A stretch of 64,000 nt of DNA from Sphingomonas sp. BK235 (GTDB taxonomy: Bacteria; Pseudomonadota; Alphaproteobacteria; Sphingomonadales; Sphingomonadaceae): the NCBI RefSeq assembly GCF_004345855.1, contig NZ_SLXN01000003.1, positions 310,001 to 374,000 on the forward strand. The letters run 5' to 3'. Below the pieces are notes generated by a model. That model did not search any database. It saw nothing but the letters and a program-made list of their open reading frames with translations, and was not told the DNA's origin. Shown piece after piece: positions 1-11,702 of the stretch (position 1 is its first letter; the number at the start of each line of letters is the position of its first letter). A program made the position numbers and the translations under genes.

Positions 1-651
1 GAGATCCCGGGGATGGACGAATATATCGAATATGGCCGTCGCCCCGGCGGCGTCTACATCCCGCGCTTCCGCAACAACAACGGCGACGAGGGGCTCGGCT
101 TCAAGCGCGGCTACGGCTATCAAGGCAGCGCGCGGCGCGACCCCGCCAAGCCCGAGGGCTTCGGCGCCGCGATGAAGCAGGGCATGCGCAAATACGGGCC
201 GTGGCAATTCTCGATGGGCGCGTTCGGCGAGTGCCTGCCCTATGAGGACAATCACGTCTCGCTTCACGCCGACAAGGTCGACCGCTTCGGCGTGCCGCTG
301 ATGCGCTTCGACGTGCGCTTCCGCGACAACGAGCTGAAGATGATGGCGGACGCGCGGCAGCAGGGCGAGGAGATGCTCAAGAAGGCCGGGCTGCTCAACG
401 TCAAGAGCAGCGAGGGCGAGCATGTCCCGGGCGACGCGATCCACGAGATGGGCGGCGCGCGCATGGGCCGCGACCCGCGCGCGTCGGTGCTCAACGGCTT
501 CAGCCAGGCACATGACGCACCCAATCTGTTCGTCACCGACGGTGCGCAGATGGCGTCGATCTCGTGCATCAACCCGTCGCTCACCTTCATGGCGCTGACC
601 GCGCGCGCCGCCGATCACGCGGTGAGCGCCAAGAAGGCGGGGACGATCTGA
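1..651 (+). CDS. GMC family oxidoreductase, C-terminal part (truncated by window edge)
   Basis: The reading frame is open from the first base, so only the last ~216 residues are present. They contain the C-terminal GMC signature: HEMGGARMG, with the His next to the flavin, followed by NLFVTDGAQM and NPSLT near the end. GMC enzymes use FAD to oxidise alcohols or sugars. In sphingomonads such proteins usually have a small partner subunit and oxidise sugars such as glucose or lactose at C3. A LacI-type regulator lies 65 bp downstream, which fits a sugar-utilisation locus. The substrate cannot be told from the fragment, and the FAD-binding N-terminus lies outside the window. Confidence 0.9.
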   Translation, partial: EIPGMDEYIEYGRRPGGVYIPRFRNNNGDEGLGFKRGYGYQGSARRDPAKPEGFGAAMKQGMRKYGPWQFSMGAFGECLPYEDNHVSLHADKVDRFGVPLMRFDVRFRDNELKMMADARQQGEEMLKKAGLLNVKSSEGEHVPGDAIHEMGGARMGRDPRASVLNGFSQAHDAPNLFVTDGAQMASISCINPSLTFMALTARAADHAVSAKKAGTI

Positions 652-715
652 CGATGCGCCACCCCGCGCGCGGCGCCTGAGCGATGCCGCTCGCGCTCGT
701 CACCGGCCGCGTGCC

Positions 716-1747
716 ATGACGATCGAACGGCGCGGCGAGCGCGGGGTCACCATGCGCGCGGTCGCGGCGCGCGCGGGCGTGTCGCCGATGACGGTCTCCA
801 ACGTCATCAACGGCGCGGGCCGCGCCGGCGCGGCGACGGTCGCGGCGGTGCGCGCCGCGATCGACGAGCTGGGCTATATCCCCAACGTCAGCGCGCGCCA
901 GCTCGCGCGCGCGCGCGCCACGACGGTGGGGCTGATCTACAGCGGGGCGCGCACCCCTTTCCTCGACGCGATCCTGACGGGATCGCTGCGCGCCACCAAC
1001 GCGCACGGGCTCCAGCTGCTGCTGCGCGAGGAACAGCGACTGACGCGCGACGCCGCGGAGGAGGCGGCGCGCGCGCTGGTGCGCGGCGGCGCCGACGCGC
1101 TGCTGCTGATCCCGCCCTTCGCCGAGCTGTTGAGCGAGGCGGGGCTGGTGGGCGCGCTGGGCGTCCCCGCCGCGGCGATCGCGACCGGCGGGACGCTGGC
1201 GGGTACCGCGACGGTGCGGATCGACAATCGCGCGGCGATGCGCGCGCTGACGCAGCGGCTGATCGCACGCGGGCACCGCCGCATCGCGCTCGTGTCAGGC
1301 CCGCCCAATCACTCCGACAGCGCCGACCGGATCCACGGCTATCGCGACGCGCTCGCGGGCGCGGGCATCGCCCCAGACGCGCGGCTCTTGTTCGAAGGGC
1401 GCTTCGACCATGAATCGGGCATCGCCGCGGGCGCGGCGCTGCTGTCGTCCGCCGATCGGCCGAGCGCGATCATGTGCAGCAACGACGACATGGCGGCGGG
1501 GGTGATCGGCGAGGCGCACCGCCGCGGGCTGCGGCTGCCGCGCGACCTGGCGGTGACCGGCTTCGACGACACGACGATGGCGTCACTGATCTCGCCCGCG
1601 CTCACGACCGTGCGCCAGCCGATCCAGCAGATGGCCTATCGCGCCGCCGAGATGCTGATCCGCGCGGGCCGCCGCGGCGAGCTGGCCGAGGCCGAGGACG
1701 AACTGGTCGAGTACGAGCTGATCGAGCGCGAGTCGACCGCGGGGTGA
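716..1747 (+). CDS. LacI family transcriptional regulator
   Basis: The 343-residue protein has an N-terminal LacI helix-turn-helix (VTMRAVAARAGVSPMTVSNV, residues ~11-30), a hinge (LGYIPNVSARQLA) and a periplasmic-binding-like effector domain from ~residue 65. The C-terminal part has the usual family patterns (CSNDDMAAG, GFDD near 280, LTTVRQP). It probably controls sugar catabolism, and the GMC sugar oxidoreductase just upstream is a plausible target. The ATG at 716 leaves ~11 residues before the HTH, a normal spacing for the family. The ligand is unknown. Confidence 0.9.
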   Translation: MTIERRGERGVTMRAVAARAGVSPMTVSNVINGAGRAGAATVAAVRAAIDELGYIPNVSARQLARARATTVGLIYSGARTPFLDAILTGSLRATNAHGLQLLLREEQRLTRDAAEEAARALVRGGADALLLIPPFAELLSEAGLVGALGVPAAAIATGGTLAGTATVRIDNRAAMRALTQRLIARGHRRIALVSGPPNHSDSADRIHGYRDALAGAGIAPDARLLFEGRFDHESGIAAGAALLSSADRPSAIMCSNDDMAAGVIGEAHRRGLRLPRDLAVTGFDDTTMASLISPALTTVRQPIQQMAYRAAEMLIRAGRRGELAEAEDELVEYELIERESTAG

Positions 1748-1841
1748 GATAGGTTCGGGATTGCTCGTACCTGGCGAGCGTGAGTGCTGCTGCTCACACA
1801 GTCGAAGCGCGCTTCGGCCTTGGTGGCACCGTCAAACGTCC

Positions 1842-1935
1842 GTCATCCCGGCCTTGATCCGGGATCCATGGCACCGCGAACGTCGCAGCTGTTGCAGCCG
1901 CGGGACGATGGATCCCGGCTCAAGGCCGGGATGAC
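1842..1935. repeat. Paired 27-bp palindromic repeat (copy 1)
   Basis: Two 27-bp arms (1842-1868 and 1909-1935) lie in inverted orientation with a 40-bp spacer. Each arm is itself a hairpin: GTC, 7-bp stem ATCCCGG, 7-nt loop, CCGGGAT, CCA. It sits between the 3' ends of the convergent LacI-regulator and wrbA genes. The same design recurs at 22060, 24848, 40250, 42787 and 59967. It resembles a REP/BIME-type intergenic repeat. Confidence 0.85.
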
Positions 1936-1969
1936 GATCACCGGAGAAGGAACCGGATCTGCCCGGCGC

Positions 1970-2572
1970 TCAGCCCTTCAGCTTGGCCGCGGTCTCGGCG
2001 ATGCGCTTGCCCTGATAGCGCGCGCCGTCGAGATCGACCTGGCTCGGCTGGCGGCTGCCGTCGCCGTCGGCCAGCGTCGAGGCGCCGTAGGGCGTGCCGC
2101 CGTGCACTTCCTTGACGCCCATCTGGCCCTGATAGCCATAGTCCAGCCCCACGATCGTCATGCCGTGGTGAAGCAGGTTGGTGATGATCGAGAAGAGCGT
2201 CGTTTCCTGTCCGCCGTGCTGGCTCGCGGTCGAGGTGAAGGCGCCGCCGACCTTGCCGATCAGCGCGCCCTTCATCCACACGCCGCCGGTGGTGTCCCAG
2301 AAGGCCGCCATCTGGCTCGGCATCCGGCCGTAGCGCGTCGGCGCGCCGACGATGATCGCGTCATAGCCGGTGAGCGCGTCGGGTCCCTCGATCTGCGGAT
2401 GCGCGGTGTCGGTCTTGAAGCCGGCCGCGGCGATCACCTCGGCAGGAGCGGTCTCGGCGACGCGGCGGATGTCGACCTCGGCGCCGCCCGCGCGTGCGCC
2501 CTCGGCGACCGCGTCCGCCATCTGCTCGATATGGCCGTAGGAGGAGTAATAGAGAACGAGGACCTTGGTCAT
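1970..2572 (-). CDS. wrbA: NAD(P)H:quinone oxidoreductase, WrbA type
   Basis: The 200-residue flavodoxin-fold protein has the FMN phosphate loop [12 protein letters not shown] near the N-terminus. It also has the WrbA segments [22 protein letters not shown] and [12 protein letters not shown]. WrbA enzymes are tetrameric and carry out two-electron quinone reduction, limiting redox cycling. Length matches the family (~200 aa). The gene is divergent from a LysR regulator starting at 2706, so the 133-bp gap probably holds control sites for both. Confidence 0.95.
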   Translation of the reverse strand: MTKVLVLYYSSYGHIEQMADAVAEGARAGGAEVDIRRVAETAPAEVIAAAGFKTDTAHPQIEGPDALTGYDAIIVGAPTRYGRMPSQMAAFWDTTGGVWMKGALIGKVGGAFTSTASQHGGQETTLFSIITNLLHHGMTIVGLDYGYQGQMGVKEVHGGTPYGASTLADGDGSRQPSQVDLDGARYQGKRIAETAAKLKG

Positions 2573-2671
2573 GAAAGCTGGCTCCTGATGCTGGATGGGT
2601 GAGGGGCGGGAGGCACGTGTCGGTCCCGATCAATCTAGGATGGCGCACCGCACCGCGAAATCGACACGATT

Positions 2672-2686
2672 GAAACGGATCGTTTC
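2672..2686. promoter_or_regulatory. Candidate LysR-regulator operator
   Basis: A perfect inverted repeat, GAAACG-N3-CGTTTC, lies 20 bp upstream of the LysR start and in the wrbA divergent promoter region. LysR proteins bind such interrupted palindromes and often autoregulate while activating the divergent gene. The assignment rests on position and symmetry only. Confidence 0.5.
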
Positions 2687-2705
2687 GGCCATTACGCCCG
2701 GTGCG

Positions 2706-3593
2706 ATGCGGCTCCCCGATCTCGAAGCCTGGGCGATCTTCGCCGCGGTGGCGGAACATCGCTCCTTCAGCGCGGCGGCGCAGGCGATCGGGCTGAGCAA
2801 GGCGACGGTCTCCAAGGGCGTGTCGCGACTGGAAGCGCAGCTGCAGCTGTCTCTGTTCCATCGCACCTCGCGCCGGCTCGCGCTGACCGAGGCGGGGCGC
2901 CCGCTCGCCGATCACGCCGCGCGCATCGTCGCGGAGGCGCAGGCGGCCGAGGAGGCCGCACGCGACGGCGCCGCGGCGCCGACGGGGCGTGTCCGGCTGG
3001 CGGCGCCGATGAGCTTCGGCTTGAAGCATGTCGCACCCGTGGTGGCGGACTTCCTCGCGGCGCATCCGGGGATCGAGATCGAGCTGCACCTCGCCGACTC
3101 GCGCGTCGACATCGTCGCGGAAGGGTTCGACGTCGCGCTGCGCATCGCGGACCTGCCCGACAGTTCGCTGCGCGCGCGCCGGCTGTGCACGATCACCGCG
3201 CATCTGGTCGCGGCACCCGCCTATCTCGCGGCGCACGGCACTCCGACGCACCCGTCGCAGCTCGCCGACCATCGCCTGCTGAGCTATACCAATATCAGCG
3301 GCCCGTGGCGCTTCCGCGCGCGCGACGGCGGCGAGGTGTCGGTCAAGGCGCAGGGGCCGCTCGCGGCGAACAGCGGCGACGCGCTGGTCCCCACGCTCGA
3401 GGCGGGGCTGGGGATCGCGCGGTTGCCGGGTTTCATCGTCGGGGCCGGGATCGCGGCGGGGCGCGTGGTCGAGATCATGCCGGACTGGGCGCCCGCGCCG
3501 ATCGGGCTCCACCTGCTCACCCCGCCGAGCGCGCTGCGCCCCGCGCGCGTCGAGGCGCTGATCGCCTTTCTCAGCGAGCGGCTGCGCGACTGA
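2706..3593 (+). CDS. LysR family transcriptional regulator
   Basis: The ATG at 2706 gives a ~295-residue protein starting MRLPDLEAWAIFAAVAEHRSF, where LysR proteins normally begin. An upstream in-frame start would add 37 atypical residues covering the operator-like palindrome. The winged HTH (SFSAAAQAIGLSKATVSKGVSRLE) spans residues ~18-42. The effector domain follows, with the LHLADSRVDIVAEGFDVALRI pattern of the CrgA/AaeR-like group. Divergent placement suggests control of wrbA in response to quinones or other electrophiles; that link is inferred. Confidence 0.9.
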   Translation: MRLPDLEAWAIFAAVAEHRSFSAAAQAIGLSKATVSKGVSRLEAQLQLSLFHRTSRRLALTEAGRPLADHAARIVAEAQAAEEAARDGAAAPTGRVRLAAPMSFGLKHVAPVVADFLAAHPGIEIELHLADSRVDIVAEGFDVALRIADLPDSSLRARRLCTITAHLVAAPAYLAAHGTPTHPSQLADHRLLSYTNISGPWRFRARDGGEVSVKAQGPLAANSGDALVPTLEAGLGIARLPGFIVGAGIAAGRVVEIMPDWAPAPIGLHLLTPPSALRPARVEALIAFLSERLRD

Positions 3594-3662
3594 ACGCCCG
3601 GCCGCGCTCTTCCCTCCCCGCGACTTCTCGGCCATCGTGCCGGAAACAAGGGGAAACATTCG

Positions 3663-4946
3663 ATGCGACTGACCATGCTGCCGCGCGCCGCCGTGGCCTT
3701 CGCCGCGCTCGCCTGCACCACGCCCGCGAGCGCGGAGACGGTGGTGGTGACCGCGGCACGGATGCTCGACGTCGACAAGGGCGCGCTCGTCGCCGATCCC
3801 GTGATCGTCGTCACCGACGGGCGGATCGCCGCGGTCGCGGCGGGCGGGGCGAGCCGGCCCGCGATCCCCGCCGACGCGCGGCGGATCGATCTGGGCGACG
3901 TCACGCTGGTGCCGGGTCTGATCGACATGCACGTCCATCTCACCAGCCTGGCGGAGATCGGCGGCTATCAGACGCTCAAATACACCGACAGCTTCTGGGG
4001 CGCGGTGGGCGTCGCCAATGCCGCCAAGACGCTGCGCGCGGGCTTCACCACGGTGCGCAATGTCGGCGCCGCGGGGTTCCAGGACGTCGGGCTCAAGGAA
4101 GCGATCGACGGCGGCTGGCTGACGGGGCCGCGGATCGTCCCCGCCGGCTATGCCATCGGCGCGACCGGGGGACATTGCGACGACAATGCGCTGCCGCCCT
4201 CGTGGGACAAGCAGCTCCCCTCCGTCGTCAACTCGCCCGCGGAGGCGCGTGCCAAGATACGCTGGCTCCACAAATATGGCGCCGAGGTGATCAAGATCTG
4301 CGCGACCGGCGGGGTCTTCTCGCTGGGTGATTCGGTCGGCGGGCAGCAGCTCAGCGAGGAGGAGATGCGCGCGATCGCGGACGAGGCGCACATGCTCCAC
4401 CTCAAGGTCGCGGCGCACGCGCACGGCGACGAGGGGATCAAGGCCGCGATCCGCGCCGGCATCGACACGATCGAGCATGTCAGCCTCGCCTCGGACGAGG
4501 CGATGAAGCTCGCGATCGAGCACAAGACCTGGTTCGACATGGATATCTACAACGACGATTATATCCTGGCGACCGGCACCAAGAACGGCACCGAGCAGGA
4601 GAGCCTCGACAAGGAGAAGGCGATCGGGCTCAAGCAGCGCCAGACCTTCCAGCGCGCCTTCCGCATGGGCGTGGCGATGACCTTCGGCACCGACGCGGGC
4701 GTCTATCCGCACGGTGACAACGCCAAACAGTTCGCCAAGATGGTACAATGGGGCATGACCCCGCTCGACGCGATCCGCGCCGCCACCACCAGCGCGGCGC
4801 GCGCGCTCGGGCGCGAGAGCGACGTCGGCGCGATCGCAGTGGGGCGCTACGGCGACCTGGTGGCGGTGAAGGGCGACCCGCTGCGCGACGTCACCGTGCT
4901 CGAACAACCCGTCGCGGTGGTGAAGGGCGGCGTCGAGGTGAAGTGA
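3663..4946 (+). CDS. Secreted metal-dependent amidohydrolase (imidazolonepropionase/prolidase-like)
   Basis: The 427-residue protein has an N-terminal signal peptide (hydrophobic AAVAFAALACTTPASA). The amidohydrolase metal site is complete: HVH at 90-92, a probable carboxylated Lys in VIKICATGG (~211), His residues in AHAHGDEG (~252/254), IEHVS (~272) and Asp in FGTDAG. The C-terminal GDLVAVKGDPL motif is also typical. Relatives hydrolyse Xaa-Pro dipeptides or other cyclic or N-acyl amides in the periplasm. The substrate is not predictable. The gene stands alone, with DUF3140 44 bp downstream. Confidence 0.88.
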   Translation: MRLTMLPRAAVAFAALACTTPASAETVVVTAARMLDVDKGALVADPVIVVTDGRIAAVAAGGASRPAIPADARRIDLGDVTLVPGLIDMHVHLTSLAEIGGYQTLKYTDSFWGAVGVANAAKTLRAGFTTVRNVGAAGFQDVGLKEAIDGGWLTGPRIVPAGYAIGATGGHCDDNALPPSWDKQLPSVVNSPAEARAKIRWLHKYGAEVIKICATGGVFSLGDSVGGQQLSEEEMRAIADEAHMLHLKVAAHAHGDEGIKAAIRAGIDTIEHVSLASDEAMKLAIEHKTWFDMDIYNDDYILATGTKNGTEQESLDKEKAIGLKQRQTFQRAFRMGVAMTFGTDAGVYPHGDNAKQFAKMVQWGMTPLDAIRAATTSAARALGRESDVGAIAVGRYGDLVAVKGDPLRDVTVLEQPVAVVKGGVEVK

Positions 4947-4990
4947 AACCGATCGCTCCGCTCGCGCTTTCACCGCGCGAGGAGAGCGAT

Positions 4991-5344
4991 ATGGCGGAGC
5001 GGCACGACGAACACGATCAGATCGCCAAGGAGTTCAACGAGGCGGTCAACATGGCCCCGGCCGAGCTGGAGCGCTTCCTCGACAGCGACGACAGCAAGCG
5101 CGTCGGCTGGAAGGGCGAGGACGGCAAGGGCGCGGGCGAGAGCGTCGGGCATCGCTCGGGCCGCCGCATCGTCGAGCTCAAGCACACCAAGAAGGCCGAT
5201 CTCAGCGACGACGATTATGCGCACATGAGGAAGGTGGTCAGCTACGTCCATCGCCACCTCGCGCAGGGCGGGCCGGCGAAGGACAAGGAACATTCCGACT
5301 GGCGCTACTCGCTGATGAACTGGGGGCACGATCCGCTCAAATGA
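4991..5344 (+). CDS. DUF3140 domain protein
   Basis: The 117-residue protein matches the DUF3140 pattern as I know it: an N-terminal EFNEAVNMAPAELERFLDSDDS block, HRSGRRIVEL, then DLSDDDYAHMRKVVSYVHRHLAQ and the C-terminus WRYSLMNWGHDPLK. The ATG at 4991 is chosen because longer in-frame starts run into the amidohydrolase gene and read as low-complexity Arg-rich sequence. It is highly charged and cytosolic with no membrane segment. The function of the family is unknown. Confidence 0.85.
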   Translation: MAERHDEHDQIAKEFNEAVNMAPAELERFLDSDDSKRVGWKGEDGKGAGESVGHRSGRRIVELKHTKKADLSDDDYAHMRKVVSYVHRHLAQGGPAKDKEHSDWRYSLMNWGHDPLK

Positions 5345-5348
5345 GCGG

Positions 5349-6551
5349 TCACGCCCCCAGCGCGCCCCGTCGGCGCGGCGCGAGGAAGGGCACCCCGGTG
5401 CCGAGCGGCGCGACCGACGCGGCGAACTCGCGCACCACCAGCACCAGCGCTCCCGTCATCACCAGCGCGCCGACGAAGGCGCCCCCGGTCAGGTGGACCA
5501 GGAAGGTGGCGTAAGCGAGCAACGAGGCGACCTGGACCAGCGTCGCGATCCAGCGCGCGCGGCGCGACGGCGCCGCCAGCGCATAGGCGAAGGCCAGCAC
5601 GTCGGCCATGAAGAAATAGCGTTCGTGCATCTTGGGCAGCAGATAGGGCAGCAGCACCGCGCCGGCGAGCGCCACCAACAGCACGCGGCGCGGCGCGTCG
5701 AGCGCGCGCCGCGCCGCCAGTGCGATCAGCACCGCCGCCGTCGCGGCGAGCACGAGTCCGATGGCCACCCCCGCTCCGTAAGGAAAGCCCGGCGCGACCG
5801 CGCGCAGCAGCTGCCATATATTGGGCACCGAGCGCGCCAGATCGTGGAAATAGGCGCCCTGTGCGAGATACAGCAGTGCCAGATCGCGCACCGGTCGCCC
5901 GGCGATCCAGGCGGGAAGCATCATGGCGGCGTAAGCGATCGGCGGCACGATCATGGTCCACCACCGCCCGCGCGCGGCGAGCACGACCGCGAGCATGAGC
6001 GGCGCGACGAAGACCCCCTGCAGCTTGAAGGCCACCGCCACGCCGGCGGCGAGCATCGCGGGCACGACCCGGCCCCGCATCACCGCGCCGACCGCGAGCA
6101 GCGCGCAGCCGGTGTAGAGCGCGTCGCACTGTCCCCATACCGGCCCGTTGGCGACCACGGTCGGCAGGCAGAGCGTGAGCAACGCGCCGCGCCGCGCGGT
6201 GGCGGGATCGGTGCAGCCAGCGAGCAGCCAGCGCATGCAGCCGGCGAGAAACAAGGTGCCGGCGATCGACACCAGCTTGATTACCGCCAGCTCGCCGATC
6301 GACGGCGCGAGCCAGGTGCTCATCGCCAGCAGGTAAAGATAGGGCGGCGCATATTCGGAGAAATTGGTCCCGAGCGCGGCGAAGCGGCCGTGCTCGATCA
6401 GATAGGCGGTCCAGTGGAGCAGATGCTCGCGCACGTCGCCGTTGCTGAGCGGGATACAGGCGACATAGGCGAGCGCGATCCCCGCCATCAGCAGGTACCG
6501 CCGATGATCGCGCGCGGCGCCACCGGGCGCGTGCGCCGAGTTGCTCAACAT
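5349..6551 (-). CDS. Polytopic membrane protein, GT-C glycosyltransferase-like
   Basis: The 400-residue protein has about ten hydrophobic segments and a first extracytoplasmic loop containing NGDVREHLLHW and NFSEYAPPYLYLL. That resembles the acidic first loop of GT-C mannosyl- and glucosyltransferases. A later PKMHERYFFMADVLAFAYAL block is also seen in bacterial GT-C/DUF2029-like membrane proteins. It likely transfers sugar from a polyprenyl-phosphate donor on the periplasmic side. It is convergent with the DUF3140 gene (4-bp gap) and transcribed away from rpsL. The sugar and acceptor are unknown. Confidence 0.7.
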   Translation of the reverse strand: MLSNSAHAPGGAARDHRRYLLMAGIALAYVACIPLSNGDVREHLLHWTAYLIEHGRFAALGTNFSEYAPPYLYLLAMSTWLAPSIGELAVIKLVSIAGTLFLAGCMRWLLAGCTDPATARRGALLTLCLPTVVANGPVWGQCDALYTGCALLAVGAVMRGRVVPAMLAAGVAVAFKLQGVFVAPLMLAVVLAARGRWWTMIVPPIAYAAMMLPAWIAGRPVRDLALLYLAQGAYFHDLARSVPNIWQLLRAVAPGFPYGAGVAIGLVLAATAAVLIALAARRALDAPRRVLLVALAGAVLLPYLLPKMHERYFFMADVLAFAYALAAPSRRARWIATLVQVASLLAYATFLVHLTGGAFVGALVMTGALVLVVREFAASVAPLGTGVPFLAPRRRGALGA

Positions 6552-6637
6552 TCGACCTCGTTCGAAGGATTAACGAGGTTAACGCTTGTATAAGCTAGCG
6601 GCGCGGGGGCAAGCGCCGCTGCCGCCGGCCGGGGCGA

Positions 6638-6666
6638 TTGACCGGCGGATCGAGCGCGCGTATAGG
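6638..6666 (+). promoter_or_regulatory. Sigma70-like promoter of the str operon
   Basis: TTGACC (6638-6643) is followed by a 17-bp spacer and TATAGG (6661-6666). This gives a leader of ~155 nt before rpsL and is the only good match in the 278-bp gap between the divergent membrane-protein gene and rpsL. Confidence 0.75.
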
Positions 6667-6829
6667 CGCCCCCGTTCGGGTGGAAGGCGACTCCTGCCCG
6701 GCAAGCTTGAACATTGCTGGATGCATCAAGGGCCTGAGGCTGCCGTCACCGGTCGCCGCACGGTCCTTTTCGTATTCCAAGTCTGTGTCAGGGCTCCAGC
6801 AAAGTAACCTGAAGGAAGGTGAAGGCTTC

Positions 6830-7201
6830 ATGCCGACGATCAACCAGCTGGTCCGCAAGGGCCGCGAGCCGCAGAAGGCCAAGTCCAAGGTCCCTGCGAT
6901 GGAGCAGAACCCGCAGAAGCGCGGCGTCTGCACCCGTGTCTATACCACGACCCCGAAGAAGCCGAACTCGGCGCTGCGCAAGGTGGCCAAGGTCCGCCTG
7001 ACCAACCAGCGCGAGGTCATCAGCTACATTCCGGGCGAGGGCCACAACCTGCAGGAGCACTCGGTGGTGCTGATCCGCGGCGGCCGTGTGCGCGACCTTC
7101 CGGGCGTGCGCTACCACGTGCTGCGCGGCGTGCTCGACACGCAGGGCGTCAAGGACCGCCGCCAGTCGCGCTCGAAGTACGGTGCGAAGCGGCCGAAGTG
7201 A
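6830..7201 (+). CDS. rpsL: 30S ribosomal protein S12
   Basis: The 123-residue protein has the invariant core [21 protein letters not shown] and [19 protein letters not shown]. The ATG at 6830 is preceded by GAAGGAAGG and is the conserved [11 protein letters not shown] start. S12 sits at the decoding centre and determines streptomycin sensitivity. Lys43 is conserved, but the residue equivalent to Lys88 is Arg (GGRVRDLPG). That substitution gives streptomycin resistance as a mutation in other bacteria. It is the first gene of the str operon. Confidence 0.99.
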   Translation: MPTINQLVRKGREPQKAKSKVPAMEQNPQKRGVCTRVYTTTPKKPNSALRKVAKVRLTNQREVISYIPGEGHNLQEHSVVLIRGGRVRDLPGVRYHVLRGVLDTQGVKDRRQSRSKYGAKRPK

Positions 7202-7221
7202 TCATGCCGGGGGCATGATCA
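7199..7221 (+). promoter_or_regulatory. Hairpin spanning the rpsL stop codon
   Basis: A perfect 10-bp stem (7199-7208 and 7212-7221) with a GGG triloop starts on the rpsL TGA. No T-run follows, so it is more likely an mRNA-stability or coupling element than a terminator. A hairpin with the same CC-GGG-GG tip follows the rpsM stop at 26037. Confidence 0.6.
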
Positions 7222-7338
7222 TCCCGGAACGGTCGCCTCGGCGAGCTTGTCCGGGATCCACCGCCCCAGGCGCTTATGGTTCGGACCCCTGGAGCGCTGC
7301 GAACGCAGGCGCTCGGTTGATCTAAGAAGGAAATTCAC

Positions 7339-7809
7339 ATGGCGCGTCGTCGTCGTCCCGAGAAGCGGGAAATCCTGCCTGATCCCGTGTACGGGGATGA
7401 GGTTCTCTCCAAGTTCATGAACTCGGTCATGCTCGACGGTAAGAAGTCGGTCGCCGAGGGCATCGTCTATTCGGCGCTCACCACCGTCGAGACCCGCGCC
7501 AAGCGCGAGCCGATCGGCGTGTTCCACGACGCGCTGAACAACATCAAGCCGGGCATCGAGGTCCGCAGCCGCCGCGTCGGCGGCGCGACCTACCAGGTGC
7601 CGGTCGAGGTCCGTCCCGAGCGCGCGCAGGCGCTGGCGATCCGCTGGCTGATCACCGCGGCGCGCGGCCGCAGCGAGAACACGATGTCGGCGCGTCTCTC
7701 GGGCGAGTTGCTCGACGCCTCGAACAACCGCGGCAACGCGGTGAAGAAGCGCGAGGACACGCACCGCATGGCCGAGGCCAACCGCGCCTTCTCGCATTAT
7801 CGCTGGTAA
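7339..7809 (+). CDS. rpsG: 30S ribosomal protein S7
   Basis: The 156-residue protein has the typical start [20 protein letters not shown] and the conserved [16 protein letters not shown] and [21 protein letters not shown] blocks. S7 nucleates assembly of the 30S head. In E. coli S7 is the translational repressor of this operon. It lies 137 nt after rpsL, and AAGAAGGAAAT precedes the ATG. The next gene is not fusA but a small coiled-coil membrane protein, which is unusual. Confidence 0.99.
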   Translation: MARRRRPEKREILPDPVYGDEVLSKFMNSVMLDGKKSVAEGIVYSALTTVETRAKREPIGVFHDALNNIKPGIEVRSRRVGGATYQVPVEVRPERAQALAIRWLITAARGRSENTMSARLSGELLDASNNRGNAVKKREDTHRMAEANRAFSHYRW

Positions 7810-7839
7810 GCGACTATATCGGGTGCAGGAGGCTGAGAG

Positions 7840-8109
7840 ATGGCGACTGCACCCGATCCCTCCGTCGACGAACTGAACCGGGATACGGCGCGGATCGAGG
7901 CGGAAGCTCGCAAGCTGCGAGCGGAAGCGGAGAAGCTGAGCGCCGAGCAGTACAAGCTGGTCGCCGAGCAGTACAAGCTGGAAGCGGAACGCTTCAAGCT
8001 GGAGCGTGACAGGATGCTGTCGCCGTGGCTGCTTCTCGCTCAGGGGCTGATCGGTGGCGCCGCGCTGTTCGGTGCCGCCCTGGCGCTCCTCAAATATCTC
8101 GCCCCGTAG
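7840..8109 (+). CDS. Small coiled-coil, membrane-anchored protein inside the str operon
   Basis: I recognise no family for this 89-residue protein. Residues ~12-60 form a charged heptad-repeat coiled coil. They include an exact 18-nt duplication with 21-nt period encoding AEQYKL twice (7942-7959 and 7963-7980). Residues ~62-85 ([23 protein letters not shown]) are one transmembrane segment. It lies 30 nt after rpsG and 46 nt before fusA on the same strand, with GGAGGCTGAGAG before the ATG, so it must be co-transcribed with EF-G. Its topology would put the coiled coil in the cytoplasm if the N-terminus stays inside. Confidence 0.8.
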   Translation: MATAPDPSVDELNRDTARIEAEARKLRAEAEKLSAEQYKLVAEQYKLEAERFKLERDRMLSPWLLLAQGLIGGAALFGAALALLKYLAP

Positions 8110-8155
8110 GGCGAACCGTCACACGTCCGACCCCTAGTCCGAAGGACCACCTGTC

Positions 8156-10249
<2,094 letters not shown>

Positions 10250-10329
10250 GCCGGAGGCGGGAGGGCCAAGGCGACTTGGCCCACCTCGCCGAAGGGCCGG
10301 CCGGCGGGTCGGCGCCAGCCGAACCCGTC

Positions 10330-10354
10330 CGACGCGCGATTGACTCGCGCGTCG
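10330..10354. promoter_or_regulatory. Perfect 10-bp hairpin in the fusA-tuf spacer
   Basis: CGACGCGCGA and TCGCGCGTCG flank a 5-nt TTGAC loop in the 217-bp gap between fusA and tuf. No T-run follows. It may attenuate readthrough or stabilise the upstream message. Confidence 0.5.
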
Positions 10355-10378
10355 GCCCCGCCGGAAAACGGCCGGGAT

Positions 10379-10407
10379 TTGCGCAACGCGAATTGAGCCG
10401 CTATGGG
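10379..10407 (+). promoter_or_regulatory. Candidate internal promoter for tuf
   Basis: TTGCGC (10379-10384), a 17-bp spacer and TATGGG (10402-10407) lie 60 bp before tuf. A separate promoter would explain the long fusA-tuf spacer and the higher dosage EF-Tu needs. The boxes are only fair matches. Confidence 0.45.
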
Positions 10408-10466
10408 GCCGCCTTCACGGCGAGTCCTGAGTGCGGCTCCAGTGGAAATCAGAAGGTAGGGAAACA

Positions 10467-11663
<1,197 letters not shown>

Positions 11664-11702
11664 GCCGTAGCGGGCCGGTCCGCCGGCCCGACACGAAAGG
11701 TT

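Noticed and set aside
2361..4973. 870-codon minus-strand open frame across wrbA, the LysR gene and the amidohydrolase
   Set aside because: It is antisense to three well-supported genes, Arg/His/Asp-rich, with no recognisable domain; a by-product of very high GC at third positions.
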